A stretch of DNA of 8,373 bases. Origin: JAHEJX01 sp041605955. GTDB taxonomy: Bacteria > Actinomycetota > Acidimicrobiia > Spongiisociales > UBA5794. Below are positions 1 to 6,338 of the stretch, piece by piece. The first letter of the stretch is position 1, and every line of letters starts with the position of its first letter. The position numbers and the translations under genes are program-made. Where the stretch lies: contig JBFIXI010000110.1 in the NCBI GenBank assembly GCA_041605955.1, positions 1 through 8,373 on the forward strand. The letters are read 5' to 3'. The notes beneath the pieces are model-generated. The model worked only from the letters and a program-made list of their open reading frames with translations, was not told where the DNA came from and searched no databases.

Positions 1-585
1 CTCGACCCCACCACCGTCACCATCGTCACCCCACCCAGCAACGGCACCGCCACCGTCGACCCAACAACCGGCGCCATCACCTACACCCCCAACCCCAACT
101 ACAGCGGACCCGACACCCTCACCTACCAAATCTGCGACACCACGGCGCCGACCCCACTATGTGACACTGCCGCTGTGATGGTGACGGTGGACGAAGGCAA
201 CGATCCGCCCGAGTACATCGGAGACGACAGTGTGGCGGTGGCGATTGGGGCCAAGCCGGGGATGCTGCCGATCGTAGATCCCGAGGGCCACAACCACTCA
301 GTCGTGATCATGGCCGGTCCTTTGCCCGCGGGAATCACCCTCAATGCCGATGGATCATTCTCCGGCGAGGCCACGGCGGAAGGCACCTATCCGGTCACCT
401 TCCGGGCCTGCGACGACCAGGACCCGGCGGCCTGCAGCGAATTCACCGTGATGTTCCAGATCACGCTGCTACCGCTCACGGGTATCAGCGTCGCCCACCT
501 CGCCTGGATCGGGATCATGCTCCTGCTGCTCGGTGGCCTGGCGGTGACGGCAAGCGCTCGCCAGTCGGGCCGCGGCCACCGCTAG
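1..585 (+). CDS. C-terminal part of an Ig-like repeat surface protein with LPxTG sortase anchor (5' partial)
   Basis: The reading frame is open from base 1, so the start lies upstream; 194 residues are visible. Residues about 1-63 form the end of a bacterial Ig/cadherin-like repeat, with the usual NGTATVDP, GAITYTPN and YSGPDTLTY strands. Residues about 65-153 look like a putative-Ig (He_PIG-type) domain, with LPAGITLNADGSFSG followed by GTYPVTFRACD. Each domain has a close cysteine pair near its last strands (C45/C54 and C137/C145), probably disulfides outside the cell. LPLTG at residues 157-161 (469-483), a hydrophobic segment at about 165-186 and an RQSGRGHR tail form a complete cell-wall sorting signal, so sortase should link the protein to peptidoglycan. 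The likely role is adhesion or surface structure; no ligand can be inferred. Codon use is odd: before about base 170 the coding strand is C/A-rich and poor in G, and after that it becomes G-rich. No clear terminator follows. Confidence 0.88.
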   Translation, partial: LDPTTVTIVTPPSNGTATVDPTTGAITYTPNPNYSGPDTLTYQICDTTAPTPLCDTAAVMVTVDEGNDPPEYIGDDSVAVAIGAKPGMLPIVDPEGHNHSVVIMAGPLPAGITLNADGSFSGEATAEGTYPVTFRACDDQDPAACSEFTVMFQITLLPLTGISVAHLAWIGIMLLLLGGLAVTASARQSGRGHR

Positions 586-643
586 CAATCTGCCGTCACG
601 CTTTCGTTCCGGCAAACGCCGAATCAAGCGGTCCCGCTGCCGG

Positions 644-649
644 TAGTCT
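644..649 (+). promoter_or_regulatory. Candidate -10 box (TAGTCT) for the cNMP kinase gene
   Basis: TAGTCT fits the actinobacterial TANNNT -10 pattern. It ends 10 bases before the ATG at 660, so transcription would begin at or just before the start codon. No Shine-Dalgarno is visible in that short gap, which fits a leaderless mRNA. The -35 region (around 621-626, GAATCA) is not convincing. The same hexamer recurs at 4530-4535 ahead of another gene. Confidence 0.4.
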
Positions 650-659
650 CGGCTGGGCA

Positions 660-2054
660 ATGACCGCTTTCGATCTGACCTCGATCGAGTTGTTCGCCGG
701 CCTCCCCGAAGATGACATCGCCAGATTGCAGGAGTGTCTCGGGGAGAGGCAGCTTCGCCCCGGGGAGGTGCTCTTCAACGAGGGCGACTCCGCCGACGAC
801 GCCTACATAGTGGCCTCCGGGCAGGTCGAGATCCTCAAGCACCAAGATGATAGGGAGGCACGGCTTGCCCTCTCGGGGGTGGGCGTGGTGGTAGGTGAGA
901 TGGCGCTGCTCACCAACGAGCCACGCAACGCCACCGCCCGGGCATTGACCGACGTGACTCTGGTGGTCATCCCGCATGCCACCTTCAACGAGATCATCGA
1001 CACGTCGGCTCCGGCGATGCGGGCACTGTTCGACGTATTCGTCGAGAGGTGGCGGGAACTCGAGTTGCGGGTCCGCCAATCCGAGCGGATGGCGCAACTC
1101 GGCGTCCTCACAGCTGGTTTGGCACATGAGATGAACAACCCTGCGTCCGCGGTGGCGCGTGGCGCCGAGCAGCTGCGACCCGCCCTCAGTCGGCTCGAAG
1201 CGAGGCTGCGCAACGTGACCGACGCGGTCGACCTGGGCAGTTTCGTGCGGGAGCCCCCGGTGTTGTCCGCCCTCGACCGAGCTGATCGAGAAGAGGCCGT
1301 CGAGGCCGTCTTGGAGAAGCTCGGCGTGGCCAACCCCTGGGAGCTGGCCCCGGCACTCGTGGCCGCCGGGCTCAACGTCGATGACCTGGAGACGGTTCAG
1401 TCAGGCCACGCGGGGGAGCTGTTCGAGGCGATCGCGGCCCGGGCAGAGGTCGGAATGCTGATCGCAGAGATCCAAGAAGGGGCCAAACGCTTGTCGGCGC
1501 TCGTGGCCGCACTGAAGTCGTACTCGTTTCTCGATCAGGCGCCGATCCAGCTGACCGACGTGGTGCGTGGCCTGGAAGACACGCTGCTGATTCTGAAGTC
1601 GAAGACCGACGGCATCGAGATCCATCGCGAGTACGAGGCCGGCCTGCCGCTGATCACAGCGTTCGGCAGCCAGCTCAACCAGGTGTGGACCAACCTGATA
1701 GACAACGCGGCTTTTGCAGCGAGAGCTGCCGCTAACGGCCCGCCGGAGATCACGCTGCGCGCCTACCGGAACGACGACCACGTCGTGGTCGAAGTCGAGG
1801 ACAACGGTGACGGCATCCCCGACGAGATTGTCGGCCACATCTTCGAAGCCTTCTTCACCACCAAGGAACCAGGGACAGGGACGGGCATCGGGCTGAACAC
1901 CGTCTACAGCATCGTCGTGAACGACCATCGCGGCACCGTCGACGTGCGCTCCCAGCCGGGCGCTACCGTGTTTCGGGTCCGTCTGCCGATCGAGCTTGAT
2001 CCAATTCCTGGCGGACCGCCCGCCCGAGGCCGTACGAACCGCACAAGTAGTTAA
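660..2054 (+). CDS. Soluble sensor histidine kinase with N-terminal cyclic-nucleotide-binding domain
   Basis: 464 residues with no membrane segment, so cytoplasmic. Residues about 9-125 are a CAP_ED/cNMP-binding domain. Its phosphate-binding cassette at 79-92 (GEMALLTNEPRNAT) keeps the Glu and Arg that hold the cyclic phosphate in PKA/CRP-type domains, so ligand binding is plausible. A short helix leads to the H-box LAHEMNNP (H156). The second dimerisation helix seems to come only at about 266-288 (EIQEGAKRLSALVAALKSYS). This leaves about 80-90 extra residues, including NPWELAPALVAAGL (225-238), that usual HisKA domains lack. I recall this insert from a widespread cNMP-kinase family, but could not check it. 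The ATPase domain has the N-box NLIDNA (345-350), G1 DNGDGI (381-386), F-box IFEAFF (394-399) and G2 GTGTGIGL (405-412), all intact. The expected role is ATP-dependent autophosphorylation on H156, tuned by a cyclic nucleotide. No response regulator is adjacent, so its partner is unknown. The ATG is chosen because the domain begins directly after it and TAGTCT lies just upstream. Confidence 0.9.
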   Translation: MTAFDLTSIELFAGLPEDDIARLQECLGERQLRPGEVLFNEGDSADDAYIVASGQVEILKHQDDREARLALSGVGVVVGEMALLTNEPRNATARALTDVTLVVIPHATFNEIIDTSAPAMRALFDVFVERWRELELRVRQSERMAQLGVLTAGLAHEMNNPASAVARGAEQLRPALSRLEARLRNVTDAVDLGSFVREPPVLSALDRADREEAVEAVLEKLGVANPWELAPALVAAGLNVDDLETVQSGHAGELFEAIAARAEVGMLIAEIQEGAKRLSALVAALKSYSFLDQAPIQLTDVVRGLEDTLLILKSKTDGIEIHREYEAGLPLITAFGSQLNQVWTNLIDNAAFAARAAANGPPEITLRAYRNDDHVVVEVEDNGDGIPDEIVGHIFEAFFTTKEPGTGTGIGLNTVYSIVVNDHRGTVDVRSQPGATVFRVRLPIELDPIPGGPPARGRTNRTSS

Positions 2055-2087
2055 TTTGCATGGCCGCTCGGCCGATTCATTAGAGGC

Positions 2088-3893
2088 ATGCGGCGGGGAA
2101 CACGTGCGAGGAAAGGACAAGGTGCAGATTCGCACCCGTTGATCTTCTCTGCGCTCGCGCCCCTTTCTCCGCGGATTGCGGAGAGGTATCCCCAAGACGA
2201 ACACCTGGCATCTTCGAAGATCGCCTACGTGGTGTTCGTATTCTCTTGGCCAATTCTGGCGCTGGCTGTTGCCGGCCTGTGGGGCGAGGCTCCAATGCTG
2301 TCCGCCGGCACGGCCGGGCTGCTGTTCTTGATCATGCTGCAGGCGCGCCGGTTGGCCTACAAGCCGCGTCGCCGCTCATCTTGGCTGTTGGGCATCGTGG
2401 CGCTGGCCACCAGTGCCGCGACGGTTGTCGCGCTGCAGGAGGGGGTCGATCCCGCGATCGCCGGTCGGGCGGAGCTCGTCATCGTTGTCGTCATTGCATT
2501 GAGCGCGGTGTTGTTCACCGACCGCAAGCCGCTGATGATCATCATCGGGTGGTCGTTGTTCCTGCTGGTCGCGGTCGCCCTACCCCTGGTCTGGTTGGGT
2601 CTCGGTTGGCTGATGATCACCATCGAATCGCTGAAGGCCGCCTTCGCGTTCGTGGCCGGCGGAGTTCTGATGCGGATCATCCACAGCACGCTGAAAGACA
2701 GACAGAACCGCTACGCAAGCCTCCTCGAGCTATCCGCCATCGGCATCATGGAGCTGGACCTGACTCGGGTTGCGGGTCACTTCCGGATACTCCAGGACGC
2801 GAGGATCGACGTGCGCGAGTGGTTGGCGGAGCACCCGGAGCGGACCTATGAGCTCGTAGGCCAGTGCGATGTGATCAACCTCAACGAGACGATGGCGACG
2901 ATGCTCGGCGTCGACCACAATATCGAATCGGTACGTACCAGCACGGCCCTGATCTCTTCCCCGAGCGTCGCCCTCACCATGCAGGCCCACCTGCTCGAGA
3001 TGTGGGCCGGGGCTGAGACTGCCTCGACGCAAGCGGTGGTGACCAACAAGCTCGGTGAAGCGCGGGCACTCATCCTGCACACCGCGCGTCGCCGCACAGA
3101 GACCGGCTTCGACAATGCCCACGTCGTGTTGACCGCGGTCGACGTCGAAGATCGACGGGAAGCGGAGACTGAGCTGGAGAGGCAGATGGCGCGTCGCGAG
3201 CAGCTGATCGCCTCCGTGAGCCATGAGCTGCGAACGCCGATGGCATCCGTCGTGGGCTTTGCCGATGAGTTGCTGGAGCGTCCCGAGGACTTCGAGGAAG
3301 ATGAGCGACGGGAGCTTCTCGAGATGATCCGCTCGCAGAGCGTCGACGTCGCCAACATCCTCGACGATCTGCTCGTCAAAGCTCGCGCCGACTTCAACGA
3401 TGTGGCCGTGCTATGCACTGAAGTCGACGTTGGCCTCCTCGCCAAGCGGCTGCTGGAGGAGCTCGGCATGCAGCGAATCACTCATGATCTCGAAGGGCTC
3501 CTCGTGTGGGCGGACAGCACGCGGCTGCGCCAAATCCTGCGCAACTTGTTGACCAATGCGGCCCGCTACGGAGGGTCCAAAGTGCGGATAGTGGGTGAAG
3601 TCATCGAAGGTATGGCCTACATCAGCGTCAGAGACAATGGTGAGCCGCTCGACCTGGATACGAGTCGCAACATCTTCGAGGCCTTCGAGCGTGCCCACAA
3701 CGCGTCTGGAGTCACCGCTTCGGTGGGTCTGGGTCTCACGATCTCTCGCCAGCTGGCACAGGCAATGGACGGTGAGATTTGGTACGCCCACGATGGCCAC
3801 GAGGCAGCCTTCACGTTGGCCCTTCCGGCCACCAAGCCGAACCCATCACTCCCCGTCGTGGTCAGGGAACCGGCCACGGTAGACAGCGACTGA
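2088..3893 (+). CDS. Membrane sensor histidine kinase with PAS-like domain (orphan)
   Basis: 601 residues. Residues 1-43 are polar and poorly recognisable. About 45-197 hold five or six hydrophobic segments (around 45-65, 70-86, 98-116, 129-143, 148-178, 184-197). About 205-352 look PAS-like, with HPERTYELVGQCDVINLNETMATMLGV as in PAS sensor domains that follow a membrane block; a short coiled linker comes next. The HisKA H-box is SVSHELRTP (H379), the N-box NLLTNAARYG (487-496) and the F-box IFEAFERA (529-536). The G2 loop reads SVGLGL (545-550). The G1 box is DNGEPL (516-521), with Pro in place of the usual second Gly. The protein should autophosphorylate H379 in response to a membrane or PAS cue; ligand and partner regulator are unknown. 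It starts 33 bases after the preceding kinase gene, probably cotranscribed or from a promoter in that gap, which also holds a small dyad (GGCCG-CT-CGGCC, 2062-2073). The start is uncertain: no good Shine-Dalgarno precedes 2088, and a TTG at 2139 is an alternative that would remove the odd N-terminus. Confidence 0.87.
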   Translation: MRRGTRARKGQGADSHPLIFSALAPLSPRIAERYPQDEHLASSKIAYVVFVFSWPILALAVAGLWGEAPMLSAGTAGLLFLIMLQARRLAYKPRRRSSWLLGIVALATSAATVVALQEGVDPAIAGRAELVIVVVIALSAVLFTDRKPLMIIIGWSLFLLVAVALPLVWLGLGWLMITIESLKAAFAFVAGGVLMRIIHSTLKDRQNRYASLLELSAIGIMELDLTRVAGHFRILQDARIDVREWLAEHPERTYELVGQCDVINLNETMATMLGVDHNIESVRTSTALISSPSVALTMQAHLLEMWAGAETASTQAVVTNKLGEARALILHTARRRTETGFDNAHVVLTAVDVEDRREAETELERQMARREQLIASVSHELRTPMASVVGFADELLERPEDFEEDERRELLEMIRSQSVDVANILDDLLVKARADFNDVAVLCTEVDVGLLAKRLLEELGMQRITHDLEGLLVWADSTRLRQILRNLLTNAARYGGSKVRIVGEVIEGMAYISVRDNGEPLDLDTSRNIFEAFERAHNASGVTASVGLGLTISRQLAQAMDGEIWYAHDGHEAAFTLALPATKPNPSLPVVVREPATVDSD

Positions 3894-3911
3894 GCTCGAT
3901 TGCGCTGCGCC

Positions 3912-3917
3912 GATACT
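3912..3917 (+). promoter_or_regulatory. Candidate -10 box (GATACT) before the acyltransferase gene
   Basis: GATACT matches TATAAT at four of six positions and lies 17 bases before the ATG at 3935, in the 41-base gap after the kinase stop. No good -35 hexamer is visible at normal spacing. Read-through from the kinase gene is equally possible. Confidence 0.25.
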
Positions 3918-3934
3918 CCGGCGACCATTGCCCC

Positions 3935-4513
3935 ATGAGATGGCTCGCCCGTCTGTGGTTCCGCCTAGCGGGATGGCGTTATGCCGGTACCAAGCCGAAC
4001 GTACCGAAGTTCGTCGCCATCGGCGCCCCCCACACGACCAACTGGGACTTCGTGGTGTTTCTCGCCGTTGCCTCGCATTTCGACATGAAGGCGAAAGCGA
4101 TCGGCAAGCACACTCTGGTACAGGGGCCGTTCGGTGGTTTGATGCGAAGGCTGGGCATCATCCCGGTCGATCGCAGTTCTCCCCAGGGCGTCGTGGAGCA
4201 GATGGTCGACGCGTTTGACGCTGCCGATGAGCTGGCGCTGGTGATTGCGCCCGAGGGGACTCGATCGGCCGAGCCCTATTGGCGAAGCGGTTTCTATCGC
4301 ATCGCGGTCGCCGCCGGCGTGCCCCTCGTCATGGCCAAGATCGAAGCCCCGAAGAAGGTGGTGACCCTCAGCGATCCGCTCGAGCTGACCGGCGATGTCT
4401 CCACCGACATGGATCGGGTGCGGGCCTTCTACGCCGGAGCGGTCGGTCTGAAGCCCCACGGCGACAGCACGATTCGCTTGCGCGACGAGGACGCGCCCGG
4501 CGGCGCGGATTGA
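3935..4513 (+). CDS. Short PlsC-family (lysophospholipid/glycerolipid) acyltransferase
   Basis: 192 residues from the ATG at 3935. The frame stays open back to 3779 inside the upstream kinase gene, but that stretch (RGSLHVGPSGHQAEP...) reads as an out-of-frame shadow, and homology-like sequence begins only at MRWLARLWFRLAGW. The four acyltransferase blocks are visible. HTTNWD (H33 to D38) is the HX4D catalytic motif. Residues around 60-72 are the second block. GIIPVDR (74-80) and APEGTRS (105-111, with E107, G108 and R110) bind the phosphate of the acceptor. YWRSGFYRIAVAAGVPLV (115-132) is the fourth block. The family moves an acyl group from acyl-CoA or acyl-ACP to a lysolipid-type acceptor at the inner face of the membrane. 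At about 190 residues it is shorter than canonical PlsC and lacks a clear N-terminal transmembrane helix, so the exact acceptor cannot be named. The context, between sensor kinases and a small membrane protein, suggests envelope-lipid adjustment, but that is inference. Confidence 0.85.
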   Translation: MRWLARLWFRLAGWRYAGTKPNVPKFVAIGAPHTTNWDFVVFLAVASHFDMKAKAIGKHTLVQGPFGGLMRRLGIIPVDRSSPQGVVEQMVDAFDAADELALVIAPEGTRSAEPYWRSGFYRIAVAAGVPLVMAKIEAPKKVVTLSDPLELTGDVSTDMDRVRAFYAGAVGLKPHGDSTIRLRDEDAPGGAD

Positions 4514-4529
4514 ACCTCGGCCGGCGCTG

Positions 4530-4535
4530 TAGTCT
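4530..4535 (+). promoter_or_regulatory. Candidate -10 box (TAGTCT) for the small membrane-protein gene
   Basis: This is an exact copy of the TAGTCT found before the first kinase. It lies 27 bases upstream of the ATG at 4563, leaving a leader of about 20 bases that contains the ribosome binding site. TTGAAC at 4510-4515 resembles a -35 box, but the 14-base spacer is shorter than usual. Confidence 0.4.
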
Positions 4536-4553
4536 TGCCGGGAAGGTCATCCT

Positions 4554-4560
4554 GGAGGAG
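4554..4560 (+). promoter_or_regulatory. Shine-Dalgarno (GGAGGAG) fixing the start of the small protein
   Basis: GGAGGAG is a near-perfect anti-16S match. It points to the ATG at 4563 rather than to the overlapping GTG at 4560 or any start in the second reading frame. The spacing is short, four bases from GGAGG to ATG. Confidence 0.6.
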
Positions 4561-4562
4561 TG

Positions 4563-4807
4563 ATGAAGAAGCTATTCCGGCTTGGATTGCTGGCTGCCGT
4601 CGGATTCGGCATTTACAAGCTCATCAAGAGAAGAAGAACTGGACGGGACTCACGGAGGACGAGGCGCGAGCCAAGCTCAACGAGAAGCTATCGCCCCGCG
4701 TGCCGCCCGAGAAGCTGGACAAGATCACCGACCAGATCGTCGACAAGATGAAGGTGCGCGGGGTACTCCGGACCGAGCCTGCTTTCGACAACGGCTCCAA
4801 TATCTAG
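4563..4807 (+). CDS. Small one-TM protein split by an apparent -1 frameshift
   Basis: The N-terminal half, read from ATG 4563, is MKKLFRLGLLAAVGFGIYKL followed by IKRRR: a positively charged start, one membrane helix and a basic stop-transfer patch. Past about 4640 this frame turns into Arg/Ser/Thr/Pro-rich nonsense and stops at 4751. The frame one base back is nonsense before that point. After it, it reads NWTGLTEDEARAKLNEKL and continues to KITDQIVDKMKVRGVL, ending at the TAG of 4805-4807. That half is soluble, charged and helical, with normal high-GC third positions. It has no start codon of its own after the Shine-Dalgarno. Joining the halves gives a protein of about 80 residues anchored by its N-terminus. 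The join falls in AAGAGAAGAAGAAC (4626-4639), which in the first frame includes three consecutive AGA codons, rare at this GC content. Explanations are a sequencing or assembly indel, a real recent mutation, or programmed -1 slippage. No classical slippery heptamer is present. The function is unknown. Confidence 0.65.
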
Positions 4808-4863
4808 AGGCAGCCGGTTCGGCGCAATCGGCCCGACGCCGCCGCAAGGCAAGGTCCTCCGGT

Positions 4864-4879
4864 ACTCAGCTGGCTGAGT
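4864..4879. promoter_or_regulatory. Perfect 7-2-7 inverted repeat, candidate operator of the downstream two-component pair
   Basis: ACTCAGC-TG-GCTGAGT is a perfect dyad with 7-base arms and a 2-base spacer, lying 61 bases before the kinase start in a 133-base non-coding gap. NarL-family regulators bind paired heptamers in this 7-2-7 geometry, and the downstream regulator belongs to that family. The heptamer itself does not match the E. coli NarL consensus, which is not required. With almost no loop it is better read as a DNA site than as an RNA hairpin. Confidence 0.45.
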
Positions 4880-4912
4880 CCGCCTCTACGAGTGTGTTGC
4901 GCCAGCCCGCCC

Positions 4913-4930
4913 GGCGCCGGAATCGGCGCC
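4913..4930 (+). other. GC-rich hairpin just upstream of the NarL-type kinase start
   Basis: GGCGCCG-GAAT-CGGCGCC forms a perfect 7-bp stem with a 4-base loop, ending 10 bases before the ATG at 4941. The interval contains a smaller possible stem (CCC-GTCT-GGG, 4931-4940) and no good Shine-Dalgarno. It could restrict ribosome entry, or be the terminator of the small gene upstream, although no T-run follows. Confidence 0.4.
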
Positions 4931-4940
4931 CCCGTCTGGG

Positions 4941-6338
4941 ATGAGCTTCGTCTTCAAACGCACCACCGTGGTGGCCGGCGTGCTGGTCGCCGGAGCATTC
5001 ACCACCGCGATCGCACTCGTTCCCGCCCTGCGCTTCGCCTACGAGGTGGTCGGGCTGCGCATCGTCAGCGACACGTCGGTGTCGATGATCGCCGCCCTCC
5101 TGGCGCTGCTCGTCTACGGAAGGGTGCGGGAGGCGGCCCAGCTCGACCTGGCGATCCTGGTCTTTGCGTTGGGGATGGTTGCGAGCGCCAATTTCTTCTT
5201 GTCGGCGATCCCCATCGCCGTCGGCAACAGCCCGGCGACCCACTTCTCGTCATGGGCCCCGGCCGCGGGCCGCGTGATGGCGGCGGCGGCATTCTTCGCC
5301 GCCGCCGTGGTGCCGGCTCGATCTCTGGTCCGGCGCAGAGGGTTGGGAGTTGCTATCGCCGCCGCCGTCCTCTCGATCACCGCCCTGGTCGCTCTTGCCG
5401 TCGCCGTGTGGGGCGACTCGCTGCCGGTCGCAGTCAATCCTGCGCTCTCGCCACTCGACTCGGGTCGGCCGCTCATCGTGGGTCATCCGCTGGCCCTGAC
5501 AATCCAGATCACGATGCTGGTCACCTTTGCGGCCGCCGCCGTGGGGTTCGTGAAGCGGCTGGATCGCACCGGTGACGACCTCTATGGATGGCTGGCGACG
5601 TTCGCCGGGCTGGCCGCGTTGGCGCGCTTGCAGTATTTCCTCTTCCCGTCGCTCTACTCGAACTGGATCTATACCGGCGACTTCCTCCGGCTGGCGAGCT
5701 TCGTCGTGTTGCTAGGAGGCGCCCTTCGCGAGATCCGTGCGTACTGGTCGGCGCGCGCCGCGGCGGCGGTGTCCGAGGAGCGGCGGCGCATGGCACGCGA
5801 TTTCCACGACGGAATCGCCCAGGAGCTGGCCTACATCTCATCGCTGGCGGCACAGCTCCCCCAAAAGGGAGACGCCGCCGCCAAGATCACGTCGGCGGCA
5901 CAGCGGGCGTCGCTCGAAGCTCGGCTGGCCATCTCGGCGCTGCGGTCATCTCCTGCGGAATCGCTGACCGAGGCGCTGCAGAGAGTCGCCCAGGATGCCG
6001 CCCACCGCTTCGGCCTCTCGCTGCGTCTCGATACCGCGACGAGCGTCGCCGCATCGGCTGCAGTGTCGGAAGCCGCCCAGCGCATCGTCTACGAGGCCAT
6101 GTCGAATGCGGCCCGCCACGGCATGGCCTCCGCAGTCGAAGTGGCCATCCGACGCGACGCGCTGATTCGTCTCACCATCGGCGACAACGGACGCGGCTTT
6201 GCGGTCGATCCGACACGAATCGGGGGGACGGGGTTTGGTATCGTCAGCATGAGGGAGCGGGCAGCTGCGGTGGGTGGCACATTCGAGATCTCCTCTTCGA
6301 CCGAGACGGGCACCGTGATCGAGGTGACCTTCCCATGA
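4941..6338 (+). CDS. NarL-type membrane sensor histidine kinase (HisKA_3)
   Basis: 465 residues. The first 265 contain seven or eight hydrophobic segments (about 8-30, 46-60, 68-92, 107-125, 136-157, 181-203, 215-234, 249-263) with no large extracellular domain, so the cue is probably sensed in or near the membrane. The dimerisation and phosphorylation region is ERRRMARDFHDGIAQELAYIS (about 280-300). The phospho-accepting H289 lies in the HDGIAQEL motif typical of the NarX/DesK-like HisKA_3 class. The ATPase domain has EAMSNAARHG as N-box (385-394), DNGRGF as G1 (415-420) and GGTGFGIVSMRERAAAVGG as G2 (428-446), all intact. It should phosphorylate the response regulator encoded immediately downstream, whose ATG overlaps this stop codon by four bases, indicating translational coupling and one operon. 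The start at 4941 is the first in-frame start and directly precedes a basic residue pair and TM1, but has no strong ribosome binding site. Confidence 0.92.
   Translation: MSFVFKRTTVVAGVLVAGAFTTAIALVPALRFAYEVVGLRIVSDTSVSMIAALLALLVYGRVREAAQLDLAILVFALGMVASANFFLSAIPIAVGNSPATHFSSWAPAAGRVMAAAAFFAAAVVPARSLVRRRGLGVAIAAAVLSITALVALAVAVWGDSLPVAVNPALSPLDSGRPLIVGHPLALTIQITMLVTFAAAAVGFVKRLDRTGDDLYGWLATFAGLAALARLQYFLFPSLYSNWIYTGDFLRLASFVVLLGGALREIRAYWSARAAAAVSEERRRMARDFHDGIAQELAYISSLAAQLPQKGDAAAKITSAAQRASLEARLAISALRSSPAESLTEALQRVAQDAAHRFGLSLRLDTATSVAASAAVSEAAQRIVYEAMSNAARHGMASAVEVAIRRDALIRLTIGDNGRGFAVDPTRIGGTGFGIVSMRERAAAVGGTFEISSSTETGTVIEVTFP

Noticed and set aside
1401..2204. Reverse-strand ORF of 267 codons opposite the cNMP kinase ATPase domain
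   Set aside because: It lies opposite a gene with all kinase motifs intact, and its translation shows no recognisable domain.
3779..3934. In-frame N-terminal extension of the acyltransferase
   Set aside because: It overlaps the end of the kinase gene in another frame and has no acyltransferase-like sequence. The ATG at 3935 fits family length.
4582..4944. Third-frame ORF of 120 codons over the small-protein gene and the following gap
   Set aside because: Composition is Arg/Ala/Ser-rich shadow with no ribosome site, and the two other frames explain the coding signal in this stretch.
5588..6334. In-frame extension of the response regulator into the kinase gene
   Set aside because: The extension is Arg/Gly-rich out-of-frame kinase sequence. 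The receiver domain starts exactly at the ATG of the ATGA overlap.
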